From: Calycina herbarum
Lineage: Eukaryota > Ascomycota > Leotiomycetes > Helotiales > Pezizellaceae
Length of the DNA stretch: 64,000 nucleotides
NCBI GenBank assembly: GCA_001414485.1
Contig: LLEY01000167.1
Location: 1-64,000 of the forward strand
Reading direction: 5' to 3'
In this document: positions 44,957 to 56,439 of the stretch, in pieces
Layout of the letters: each line of letters opens with the position of its first letter
How positions within the stretch are numbered: the first letter of the stretch is position 1
Notes under the pieces: generated by a model
The model's database searches: none
What the model was told of the DNA's origin: nothing
What the model saw: only the letters and a program-made list of their open reading frames with translations
Position numbers and translations under genes: made by a program

Positions 44957-46422
44957 TCAAGTCAATTGTGTGCTAAAGACCGTGGCAGCAGCTGGTTCCA
45001 CTCCAAATGACATGCTGAGAACCCCCAAGGGGGCAAGATCGGAGCTCATAGCGGCTTTTCTCGCTGGCAAGTCGGCCTCAATCTTGTCGAGAGACTTAAG
45101 AATCCAAACATGACTCAGGGAGTATGCAAAATTATATAGTCGAGGAGTAACTTTGTGTGCTACCCCATGTCTACCACCCGCTGCTGCGCTAACATTGCAG
45201 TGCCGTGACAGAATCCAGGGTCGTCGCATTCGGCTACTGTAAAACTTGGTTTTCCGCTTAAGAAGGGAGCCCCCGCTTTTGCTTCAAATGTAAGGCCATT
45301 GCTATCCGGGTCCACGGATAATTCCTGATCATCTAATTAGCAATTCTTCCCTGTAGACTTGTTAGATAAAACAGTTCAGACTTACTTCCAAGTCCGTATC
45401 GAAAGCTTCGGGATCTAGAATATACAGAGTAACCCCTTATCCGGCAGAGTCATCATATACATAGTCCTTGGTTCTATCGGAGCCCTCAAGGTTTGATATG
45501 AAAGAAACATCCTGGTCATAACCCGCTTCCACTACGAAACCAGAATCACGTTGCTTAACTTTTGAAGATGTTCTCGACTTGTTCATTACCCTGCAAGGTT
45601 TGGTGCCGTAGCCTTTGTCATAGGAGAGATCTTTCGGGTTGGGACAATCAGGGGAGCAGCTTACTTCGACTTTCATGGTCTAAGATAATCAGCAAAATTC
45701 GTACTCAGGGATATCACGGTCAAATAGAGACATACCTGCTGCAGCAGTGTCAACTCTAGCACCTGTGGCATTGTAAGGGACGCCTCCCAAAACATCACGC
45801 CATGTCCATTGAGAGATACCTCTTCCACCACATTTGTGGCTGGATAAGAGTCCAAGAGTGCTTGAATGAGATCTACTTTGAGGCCGTCCTGTGGATAAAC
45901 CCAATAATCATGGAGCGCGCTCCCTTCTGTGGCGCAAGTTTCCGTACAACTATCAGCTTCGTCTGCCGAGATGTTGACTACTTCTCCAGTTTTGCCGCTA
46001 GAACTAATAATAATTGCTATGCCGTCATTTGCTGAATTGGCAGCCAGAATAGACGTATCGTTGTTGTTAGGGTGCACACACGATTTCAAGAAACGTTCCG
46101 CAGCGGTTTTGATGACAGCGGCTCCGACAGCGGCAGCTAAGATAGGTCTGTTGTCGATGTGTTGCTTGCTGCCAATTTGTGAAATCCCGTAAATGGAACC
46201 TGACCCTCCGAACACAGCTACAACTCCGATGATGATTAGAACCCAAACAATCCTCTTCTCAAGATCAGTGGTGTTTGACAACGAGTTGGTTGTAGCTGAG
46301 GATTTGTAAGTACTCTTCCCGGTATTCATGAACTGAAGCTCATGATGCCTGTTGTTATAAGTGCCGTTTCCAACTGGCATCCAAGTATTCAAGGGAGCCT
46401 CGTTCTGAAGTTGACAGTGCAT
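44957..46422 (-). pseudogene. Subtilisin-like (S8) protease fragment with N-terminal membrane segment
   Basis: From the Met at 46422: a polar start, one strongly hydrophobic segment (IVWVLIIIGVVAVFGG), and a propeptide-like region (HDYWVYPQDGLKVDLIQAL, GVMFWEASLT). An intron before the Met at 45676 is followed by KQRDSG and DYVYDDSAG. Next comes GVTLYILD, where the catalytic Asp of the family lies. After another intron follow GFCHGTAM (catalytic His region), then HGVAHKVTPRLYN and LGVLSMSFGVE. Lesions are a TAA at 45439-45437, a one-base shift just after the HGT motif, and no Ser region (GTSxA) at all. It is therefore truncated and inactive. Its frame is collinear with the GH71 frame just upstream. 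Confidence 0.7.
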
Positions 46423-46443
46423 AGAACAGTTAGGTTAGGCTTC

Positions 46444-48912
46444 CTAATCTTCATGAGTAATAAAGGTATAGTCTGATTCTGCTCGATTTTGAAGAGCCGC
46501 GTCGTCTTCCATCAAAGACAACATCAAGAACTCTGTGGATTCGCTGATACAGCCGAGCGCGTTGCCATCATCCCCCAGGGTCACAAAATCGCAAGTAGCC
46601 TGTGGAAGTTCCCCAGGCTCACCCAGTAACGAGACATCGACGCTAATATTTGCGTCATCTTCTGATTGATATCTGAAAAAATCTCCAGCCTTGTAAGTTA
46701 TATCCTCTAAGGGGGTTACGATGTAGGATGAGAGGGTGGGTAGAATGATATCATCCGAGAAACCTGTCAAATTGCCCGTGAATGACTCGACACAAGCGTC
46801 AGGTTCAGGACAATATCCGTGACTACAAGTGAAATTGCAGAGTTGATCGTAGATGGTGTGGTCCATACCAGCTGCGCCATATCCGGTAATTGCTGGGTCC
46901 GCGGTGAGCCCTGGGTTTGCTATAGAACCGGTGGTAGCACATACACACGGGTCAGGACAGTAGCCGCGGCTACATGTCCAAGTACAGAGGTCGTCATATC
47001 GCCAGTTGTCTACGATGGGGGTAAAGCTAGCTGTGATGCTGGCGTCTGGATCCGGAGCAAGCACGAGATCGTCATAACAAGGTACACGCACAGCCGTTGA
47101 GCGGGCAGTAGCCGTACGAACATGACCAGGCGCAGAGGTCTGCGAAGCTTGCAATGCCAGTACCTTCCACACACGCGGCGGGCGTAAAGGGAGACACAGT
47201 TGGAATCACCTCGGGCTGTTTGGTCTGCGAGCAAAAGGCTGGGAAGCAATAATCTTCACCCAAGCCACAGGTGAAGGAACAAAGACCAGACCAGTTGGCG
47301 TCGCCGTCCTCTGGGTAGCCATCAACAGGAGTTCCTCCATCTGTAGGTTGATCGGGTTTGGCGCCATATTGCGAACAGACACAGGCCGATGTTGGGCAGT
47401 GACCCAATCCAGAGGTAAATTCGCACAATTCGGCAAAGTCGGCGAGCCCCCAGCCCTTGATGCAGACGTGGTCCGCTACCGACTGGGCAATATCAACAAC
47501 ATTACCTAGAGCATAGGCGACGTCGGGGTTCCAATTGGTAATGTCGTCAGTGCATGTCCACGTGATGGCAATGGTGGTCGACACTACAACAAATTAGAAT
47601 GTGTTTTCTCGTTGACTCGGGAGCCCAGCTCGCGGTGGACAGAAAAAGCGGCAGTAAACGCTCAATATCATAGCTGTTAGCCCCAAAGAGAATGTGGATG
47701 GAATCAACCGAGGCAGACAAGAGTGCTGAGATGCTGACTTGTTTCTTCCGTAATCTGATAGGGGTAAATCTCTTCCTGAAGCTGGCTGGCTGTATTGCCC
47801 GTAGTCCCGCCATCGCTACCGCACGCTTGCGCGTACGAAGTACGATAGGTGATGACCAGAGACTCTTGACCGCTGTCAGCCTCTCCATTCTTGTATAGAT
47901 CCGTCATCTATTTGAGCTGCGTGTGCCACCCGTCGTGGCTCAGGTCCCCGACATAATTGTAGGGTGCTTCGCCAATCGAAAAGGCTTTGTATTGTCGGTC
48001 GTTAAGGGGCCCGATATAGTGAGATTCCCCAAAGTCATTCCACGTCAGAATCTCGATCCATTCGGCAGCTGCAGAGCCTCCCTTGGCATAGTGGATAGCT
48101 TGTTGCCAGCGATCGTACCAAAGATTGTCACCATTCCACATCCAGTCCTTGTCGTAGCCGGGAAGGTCGGTGTAGAACCAAGGTGATACAGGCATCATAT
48201 ATGGTTTATCGCGCAGGGCTAACGAATACGAGGCGTCGATATAAGTGTCCATGTCTCAGTTGCCATAAGGCCAAGCAGCCCAACCTGGTCAAGAATTAGC
48301 ATCCCCTGTATATCTACATATACTGCATCAAAAAGTTTGGACTCACTAAACAGTCCATCCGCAACACCCCCTGCAAGATCAACAGCCACAGTTGCTCCCG
48401 ACGACGACCAGTTGGGAACGAAGAAACAGCCTGTCTTGGACTTGATGTTGATCCAATCTTCTGCATTGCCTGGGCCCTCAAAAGTAGACACGAATGGCTT
48501 GCCGTTGTACTGGTAGTAGGCAGAGCTGGATGAATGTGCAGAAATCATGCTGATGACATCTTCCTCGTCCCAGGCTCCACCACCAGCATAGTTGAACGAG
48601 AAGTACAGCTTAAATCCATAAAGCGAAGGCTGCGCTTCCGCTACACTGAATGCTAGGGCGACTTGGGCCTCATTGTATTCCCAGCCATTTGCGATGTTGA
48701 GCGCAAAGGCATCGATACCAACACTGTATGCAAGATATATATCTTGCAACCAATCGTTGGAGGTATATTGTTCAACATTGCCGACCTTAATCCGTTCGTT
48801 AGCTGTATCTACCAGAGAGCAAGAGCGGACTTACCATAAAGTGAGCAAACACTGCCGCTGCATGGACTTGACAGGGCACTAGCAGTGCTGCCAGCCATAA
48901 CAAAGATCTCAT
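46444..48912 (-). pseudogene. GH71 alpha-1,3-glucanase (mutanase) with Cys-rich modules, pseudogene
   Basis: Starts with a signal peptide (MRSLLWLAALLVPCQVHA, 48912) and exons 48912-48835, 48785-48347 and 48284 onward. The GH71 catalytic domain is clear: VFAHFMVGNVEQYTSNDW, GIDAFALNI, KLYFSFNYAGGGAW, STFEGPGNA, then MPVSPWFYTDL and EWIEILTWNDFGESHYIGP. The C-terminal half contains five modules of the type LCxFTCxxGYCPxxxCxC (at about 47430, 47270, 47125, 46975 and 46830). Lesions are a TGA at 48258-48256 and a TAG at 47910-47908, a disrupted stretch at 47590-47720, and a frame change near 47070. GH71 enzymes hydrolyse fungal cell-wall alpha-1,3-glucan. The catalytic domain is otherwise very well kept. 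Confidence 0.8.
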
Positions 48913-49605
48913 GATGGCGGAACTGAGCCAACTAACAAGAAGGAGCTGATGAAAGACCAGAGTGATGAGAAACTTGAACGGGATTTTGGTTTCTTTTATC
49001 CCACTTCGTTTACAGGTACGATCCTTCGCCGACCAATTTGGATCTGTCTCGAATCCAAATCACTCGTCTGATGGCCTGTTGAAACTATTTCGCCTCTATA
49101 TTCAAATCTAGGATCAAAAATCGGGCCTGTTCTACCAAAAACATTGTGCCTCAATATCCAAAACCCACTTGGTGGATAGGATATTGTGGCACAAATAATC
49201 CAAAAACCATCTCTGAAAAACTCGTCGGCAAACAGTTCCTGAGATGGGATTCTGTTCATCGGACCTCAACGATTTTTCTTCTTCTCTTATCGACGTGTCA
49301 GAGATGACCTTACTTCTTGCGGCCATATCCACTTTGAAGCGGGTTTCTCTGAAGTAACAATTTGATGGATCTGCCAACTTGGTATGCTTCAAATAGGTAC
49401 CGAATATTAATCCAGATCCCTTCCTTCCAATGCCGCGTTGCCGATATGTACTCCGTCGTAGGCAAAACTATCGCATGTGGAACCACTAAATAAACCCTAA
49501 GGTCCACAGCCAATTGTTACACCCGTGACGAAGTAGAGGGGGAAAACATGCACCCAAAGAAGAGGATACTTTTGGGCCAGAAACAACACTCTGGGAGGCT
49601 CTCGC

Positions 49606-49672
49606 CCCAGGCAAAATAAAGCTTATTTTGGCATCGAGATCAGACCCCAGAATAAGCTTTATTTCGCCTGGG
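49606..49672. repeat. Inverted repeat (26-base arms, 15-base loop)
   Basis: The left arm cccaggcaaaataaagctta... (49606-49631) pairs with the right arm 49647-49672 with two mismatches. It could form a cruciform or be a tiny MITE relic. Confidence 0.85.
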
Positions 49673-50090
49673 ACACCGTTGTGCCATGTATTGGGGAACA
49701 AGTATTTGAGCCTCACAAGTACTCGTTTAGCCACGTTTTCCTTCCTCTGCATCGGCATTGGAAGGCACGGATACTGAATGGATATTGAGCCCTCTCGGGA
49801 TGGGAAAATTTAGGAGGAGCACCGGTTCTTCAGTTTGGGTGATTTTCGTGGATTTCCGTGAGAAGGGTGACCAGCTCGCGGCGGTGGATTTTTTTTTATA
49901 AAAAAGGCAATAGTGTACTGTGCCGCACCCTAACGATCCGAGTAAATAAAAGGTATTTAGGGACTCCATTTCTCCAAAACGCCTATGTCAATTATGCCTA
50001 CATGAATTGCCCTAGAAAGTTGGAAGAAAGAGGGCTTGATAGGCAGGTACAAATCTGATTTATTTACTGTCACTTTTTAGCACTGTATCA

Positions 50091-50152
50091 GGTGAAATCT
50101 AGGTGAACTATTTAGTGCGGTCGGGTGAAATCTGGGTGAACTATTTAGCGCG
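50091..50152 (+). repeat. Two-unit tandem repeat, period 33
   Basis: Units begin ggtgaaatct at 50091 and 50124. Each continues (a/g)ggtgaactatttag and then a GC-rich end. Confidence 0.8.
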
Positions 50153-50372
50153 CGGGTAATGAGCAGGGCGCTCTATGGAAACAGCAGACCATACAAGTAC
50201 TATCAAAGCATCAATGGCCGTCTTTGGCAAAAAGAAGTTTCGCTACTCCTCAATTTATCTTACGACGTGCAACGCGTCGTTAATTTCTTCGCTCCTTAAC
50301 GAATGCACTCTCAATATTGATTTTACAGAATAGCTTGTCGCTTTTTATCACAGAGACCATCCCCGCGTTATA

Positions 50373-51172
50373 ATGCCACCGAAAAAGTCGAAATCGATGT
50401 CCAAAGCCTCCGCCGACCCCGCTCCATCGAAGCCCACCTCGAAAGCCTCCGCTATGCCTGCGTTCCCAGTCAACGAACCTGTCTCTGAAAGACTCCAGTC
50501 GGCAATTTTCAACGTTGATTCCGCGTATCTGCGAACATCGATCCTTGAATTGTGCAAACGGAAGTACGACGGCTCTATGTTCAATGAGAAGCTCGAGGAG
50601 TGGCTTGTCAAGAGGATAGCGAACACCAAAGCTGCGGAGGAAGAAGAAGAAGAGGACGAGGATGAAGAGGGTGAAGACACAACGGAGGAGGATGCAGACG
50701 AGACAGACGAAGCAGATGAGGCAGTTGAGGCGGGTTCAGGTGAGGAAGGAATATCGCAACTTGCAACATGCGAATATTGCAACCAACAATTCGACCTTCT
50801 CTACAATGAAACAAAGGAGTGTCTCCGACATACTGGTAAGCACTCAATTCTCCGTCTGGATATTACTGTCGGGCTTATAACATGCTAATATTTCTCCAAC
50901 AAACAGGACGCAAAGAGCTAGATTATGACGGGGATTTCTGGGCTGACCATGACGACGATTGCCATGGAAACCCTGAAGACTTCATAGACGCTGAAGATTA
51001 TGCTGAGGGTTTCATTTATTCATGCTGTCAGAAACTTGGCGACGCTCCCGGTTGTCAGGCCACCACACATAAAGCTGCTATGATCATCGAGTCCTACAGG
51101 CCGACAGCTGGAGTCAAACGAAAGGTCTCCTACAACCCAGTTCGTTCATCCAAGGCTCGGCGAGTAAAATAA
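50373..51172 (+). CDS. Acidic zinc-binding-like protein of unknown function
   Basis: Two exons (50373-50835, 50907-51172) give 242 residues in phase. The N-terminus is Lys/Ser/Pro-rich. A short helical region (LQSAIFNVDSAYLRTSILEL) precedes an uninterrupted Glu/Asp tract of about 45 residues, then a Cys/His-rich domain: CEYCNQQF, KECLRHTG, then FWADHDDDCHG, YSCCQKLGDAPGCQ and a final His. Spacing (CxxC...C..H...CC....GC...H) recalls CHORD-like zinc domains of a fungal family with the WADHDxxCHG motif. The C-terminus is basic with a likely nuclear signal (KARRVK). A nuclear chromatin-associated role is possible, but nothing is proved. Confidence 0.75.
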
Positions 51173-51317
51173 GGGTATCAAAAGTAGCCAGAGGCTCTCG
51201 TGTGGTTTGCAAGTTAGTTTATGGTTGTCATGTCTCGTTATGCACAACATTATCGGCAAATAAACTATTCAAAACTAAATCCCGGCCTTTACAATGCCCC
51301 CAAAAGCTTCCCAAAAG

Positions 51318-54300
51318 CTAAAAGCCAAAAGCCAATCGTCTTGCACGCTGCTGCAAAATGCGCCACTCAACTGGGAATCCACTAATTGGCACCTTCTCGC
51401 CCCCTCTTCGTTTCAAAGTCACAGCAAGCACCTGACGAGTACTTTGTTGTTCCATCGGGGAAATATTGTGCTCAATACGCAACCATGCTCTTTGTGTTCT
51501 AACTCTGCTACGTTCCTGGTCCGGAAAGGGAATTTTCTTCCATGGTCGATCATTGGAGAGATCCGCCTCAGTCCGAATTTCCTTGTACCAAAAACCGTCG
51601 ATTGTGTCTACGAGATTTTTTAGAGGGGTACTTTCTCTTGCTAGGCGACAGCGGATGGATCCTGGGATATAATAATTCTGTCTGGAAGTTGAACTGTTCC
51701 TATCTCGATACATCGGGCTTGGCTCGAAGAAAAAGAGGTTTGCGATCAACAAGGCTGCAATACTGTCAATTCTCGCCGCAAAGTGTGGCTCTTGGACTTG
51801 AACTTGGATGTCCTCATCGATTGCCCTCATTCTCTTGTAGTCATCAAGTGCAACGTACTTGCCTTTGATGTGGGCATTCAGTCTATGTACTTTGTTCCCC
51901 AGCTGCGTGCCATCCAGATGCACTCGTTTAAATTCGACCCATTGGCGATGGCTATCAAGGTTATTGTGGAAGCTTGTGCACACGGCTTCAAAACCGCCAA
52001 TTCTCAAAGGCACCGGAATTTTGATCTCTCGGGTTTGCTCCCCAGTTCCAACAGTCAGGAGTATGTCGATAGGCGGTTTTTCCTCTCCGGGACAATTCCA
52101 GATGCGGCATATTTCGTCCAAGGTGTACTGGACTGGGAAGTTTGCGTGGAGAGCCCCATCGCAGTAATTCTTTTTTGTTTCTTGCTTTTCAAATTTTTGA
52201 AAGTAGAAAGGGGCTGCTGAAGTTGCGAGGCCTGCTTCCCAAATGGCCATTTCATTTTTGCCGTCATCCTCGCGCTCAAAATCCGTGTTTTGATCAGCAT
52301 ATGCCGGACGGTTGTAGTTGGTGATGAGGCATTTGTCAGCTCCTGTGGAAGATCTCAGAGTCAGTATTGCCATTTCTACCTTATTTATGAAAAGAAAACA
52401 GAGTCTCAGCTTCCCGAATCGACCTGTAAGAAAGAAGGTGGGGTCAGAGAACACTCACCATTATCCTTTGCTGCCGTGACCGCGACTCGAACCTCACGAT
52501 GAGCAGCAGAGAAGAGCTTATTATCAGCGCCAAAGAGCTCTTTCAAACTTTCTTTCAATGGTGTTGTCTTATATACGCTATCCCATATGCGTAGTATAAG
52601 AAATACTGTTGTGGTCAATTTGAAATAATCAAGTTGTTTCAACACTAGAGGTGATTTTGGTCAGTAAAAGCAGAGAGCACTTTGGAGCAATGAGCCTTAC
52701 CGAGGCCTCCTTTCTTCCCCTCGAATGTCTTCTTGGCTAATACTAGAAATTTCTCTTTTAGGTCACTAATAGACTTGTCTCTAGGAAGGGTTGCCAATCC
52801 TAGACCAATAATGCCACCTGCACTCAGAACATTCTGTTAGCACTAGTTTTTGTCTCCAGGCGCGCTGGAAATCAACGGAGATCAATGGAACATACCGGTA
52901 CTTGTTCCAACAATAATATCAAAACAATCTCTCAGGTGCAATTCGAGATCAATAGACGCGCAAACCTTTTCAAGCAACGATATCTCAACGATTCCACGAA
53001 TTCCTCCGCCATCAAGAGTAAGGGCTCTGGCACCAGCACATATAGGGTGCAGAAGAAAATAATGTCTACCGTCCTGCCACGAAGACTGGCACAAATTGCA
53101 ACTATTCACCACCCACCCACACTCATAGTACTCGGAACGCTTTCCAAGCTCTTGGACACATTGCGCACAAAAAGCATGCCCACATTCAAGCATATGATCT
53201 GGGACTTCTTGTAAGCAACCAAAGCATGTCTTGTTACTCCGCAATTGCTTCCACCAATCCTTGTACGGTTGCATTCTCGTCTCTCGTTGTCGCTGTGCTT
53301 GCTCAGGTCTTGGTAATGTAAAGACTCCATCCTTGTTTGCACATAGTTCCCAATACTCGTTTATGAAGGAATTGTGGATCAACGAAATGGTATCAGACCT
53401 CAGTCTTCGGGAATCGTCAAAAATACCTAGGCTTCTATTTCCTTTCTCGTCGCAATGTTCGAACTCGTGAGTGGGTCGTTTCTTGATGCATTGTCCCCCT
53501 TCATGTCCAATGCCGAAGCCGCATTGTTGATACTCTTCAGCATATTTTTGTATACCCTCTTTACACCATTGCTTTAGTTCTCTGTTGAATATCTCATCAG
53601 GGTCGCGCACTACTCAAACTGAGTCAGTTACAGAACATTTCTAGTGAAATGGTGCTACATACCCAATCCAAAATTCCTCAATGTCCAAGTGACTAGGGAG
53701 AAGGCTATGACTTTCGAAACCATACCCGGAGGAAACTGGCCAAGGGAGAATAAGTGGCGAATGAAATTCGATATATGGCCAGGTACCGATATTGGGTTTG
53801 GGTTGTCATGTCTTGCAGCCTTATAAAAATCAAAAGGTTCATCTGAGGTGCGAAAATGCTCGAATGCGTTGTTAAGAATGTGCGAAAGCATTGGCACGTT
53901 GTATTGCATACAGTTTTTCGCTCTCAAGGATTGACTTTTCTGCGATGCATCGATTATCTGATGTCTTAGATCTTGGTATTGCTGAAAACTTTTCAGTAAA
54001 GATGTGGTTTTGGTGTGTGGGATGTTACACGCGCGGACCTTGGAGAAGAACTTTCGGAGCAGATCATCGTTATCGTGGATCTTGTGGTCGTATTTCGTTT
54101 GCTTGCTGTTGTAATCGTTTCTGAATCTTTCTAGTAACGCAGAGCCTGTCCAGAAAGGTCGCTGGTTTTTCAACAGGTTATCTTTAAGAGATTTTGCTTC
54201 ATAGAGATCTGCGTGGTCGAAGGTTTCCTTGTTACGGACGATGATGAGCGTTTTCTGCGCGAGGTGATTAACAGATCTGGAAGTTTTCAATGTCAGTTTT

Positions 54301-55871
54301 GATTATCCGGTCAACCCCACACTTATACTGACTGATAAACTGCAGAAGCGGCCCATTCCACGACCCTCTGTATGTCACTAAATACTTCACTATCCCCACT
54401 GATTATGAGAACTATCACGTCACTGACAGTGTACAGAAACCTTGCATAAAAAAGATCTATGCCCTCTTTCCCATCTTTGCCATAGCTTTCGGCAGTGATT
54501 GGGGAGTCTATGATCAGATTAGAAGTTGGCGTTCGCTCAGTTGAAGAAAATGGTGGCACTTCTGCACGCTGAGCGTTAGTCAAAGCTGAGCCTGCTCGGA
54601 ATCCTTCACAGTCAGCGAAAAGAATCGGCGTATCTCTAATGGCCTGGTTGCTGTCATCCTCAGTACTTCCTGGCAATGCAATATCTCGATAGAGGTGTAC
54701 ACCGAAGCTCGTAGGGTCAGTCATATCTGCAGGATCTCGGAGTCAGTATAGTTCTTTGGGTATTTTGGAGGAGTAGAAGGAGCAAGAGTCTTAAGGACTG
54801 TTATCGAAAGTGCATGAGGGATGTCTTAGCTTTGGGATTTTCCCAAAGAAATTTACTCGGAGAAGCTAGGTACTCACGATCCACGCTTCCAGACTTTGAA
54901 ACTGGGCCAAAAGCTTTTTGGGAAACTGCGTTGCGAAGACCAATGATTCTCTCTTCTAATTTGTCCTCGTCTGACTTGAAGCGAGTACCAGACGGATCCA
55001 AATATCCCATCAATATCATTGCTTTCAAGAGGGTTGACTTTCCTCGCCCGGTTGCTCCAATAAAGGAGACGAAACCAGGGAATTGTCTCGAGCTGTACTC
55101 ATTTGGTAACGATCCTGGATTGCAAAGATGGCGGAATCTGTCGGTTACTTTAATTCTTGTTTCTTTTTTGAATTCGTCTGTCTTGATCGTAAACCACTCT
55201 GCAATTCGATCTTCTTGATGCAAAATTTCTTGGAGGTTCTCGTTTGCCGAGTAGGTGACAGCATCGACGTACAGCTTTTGTAAGGGGTCAAGTGGCTGGT
55301 GCGGATTTTCGTCGTCTTCTTCTTGAGGGAGATGGCGGGTCCAACAAGTAAAATGACCTATTTTGTTTGTGCAGGTTGTTGTTTCGAAATCGGAACTTCG
55401 ACAGAATCGGCAATGCTTTATACAATAATATGGTTGTCCGACGTCTCCGGTACATTGGCGCAAGTCACAAAGCTTGACAGTTGTTTTGCAAATTTGGCAT
55501 TGCGAGGAGAGTGGAAATTCCTGAGAAACGATTTTGTTAGCCTCGATTTGATTCTTGCCAGGGGCTGCGTCGTTGTTTTGTTCTCCAGCAAGAATTTTCC
55601 GACATAGTCTAGCATAATCAGACACAATTTTCAAGAAGGTTTAGAGAATCCTCAATTCGGTTTCTTAATTCTATTGACCTTCTCCAACACTGTTTCTGAT
55701 TTTGTCAAGTATCATTAACGTACCATTTTGTGAGTGTGGGTTTTTACTACTTAGAATTCTTTCTTTTCGAATTCTCCAGAGTTGTTTTACATAGCAAAGT
55801 GGCGTATCTAGGCAAGCGTCAAGGTTGATATTCCCGTGATCAAATGGTTTCAGGTCGAGCCGAATTTCCAA
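51318..55871 (-). CDS. GTPase (GBP/dynamin-like) - RING finger - patatin phospholipase fusion protein
   Basis: Seven exons join in perfect phase: 55582-54878, 54726-54333, 54276-53663, 53609-52896, 52817-52701, 52644-52459 and 52342-51318. A further 5' exon (ending 55724) fits in phase, but the first ATG is not resolved. Order over about 1,300 residues: a Cys-rich N-terminal domain (QCQICK, YCIKHCRFC); P-loop GATGRGKST; switch motif DCEGF (DxxG) and a base-binding-like IIVRNK, as in GBP/dynamin-like GTPases; a helical middle; a C3HC4 RING (CFGC, CGHAFCAQC, CNLC); then patatin with oxyanion DGGGIRG, nucleophile GTSTGG (split by an intron) and catalytic Asp in DGAL. All catalytic residues are intact. 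It is likely a regulated phospholipase A, with nucleotide binding and ubiquitin ligase activity in one chain. Similar modular patatins occur in fungal NLR-like proteins, so a role in non-self response is an inference. Confidence 0.85.
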
Positions 55872-55913
55872 TTGGAACGAGGTTCCGAGCTGAGACTCAC
55901 TTCTGATATAGAG

Positions 55914-56439
55914 TCAGCCCTGCAGCCTTGCCTTGATTCTGCCTCGCGATGGACAATAAAAGCAGCAGCTAACAACTCTCGTTGTCCAAGATAATTGTTG
56001 GAGATGATCTGGGTCGGAATTCCAGCATAAACTTTGGACTAATTACGCTGCTTTTATTGCATACCGCGAACCTGATTTGAATCGAGGCGCAGGCAGCAGG
56101 GTCACTCAGAGTGTGGCTACCCCAGCTAGTTTTCTAACAGAATAGAGGGGGCGATGCAGTGCATCTCAACCAATACGAGGCTTTCGAAAACGCCGCATTT
56201 TGATACTGCAGCAACTCACGTATAGGAAATATTGGATTACGCGCCCGACTGAAGCCTCATTTTTAGGTTGCTATATCATTTTCGCCCAGTAGGTTTATCC
56301 AATCAAACCCTCAGGACTTGACAGGCTCAAGGGCAGGTATATAATTCTGCAACCCAGATCCTTTCCTTGATATTTGCGTTCGTGCTATATATTAATCAAA
56401 TCTTTATTCTTATGAGGTTTATGACTTAATAGACTCGAA
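55914..56439. other. Divergent 5' region, patatin fusion gene and permease
   Basis: About 530 bases that must include the unresolved first exon of the minus-strand gene. Near 56335-56400 a TATA-like stretch (tatataatt, tatatatt) precedes the permease. Confidence 0.4.

Larger units (their letters stand above)
48913..50372. other. Gene-poor stretch with a palindrome and a tandem repeat
   Basis: 1.46 kb without a supported gene. It contains a strong inverted repeat at 49606-49672 and a two-unit tandem repeat at 50091-50152. Confidence 0.5.

Noticed and set aside
47040..47085. A 40-base intron restoring the GH71 frame
   Set aside because: Shorter than any supported intron here and without a clear branch site; a frameshift in an already broken gene is simpler.
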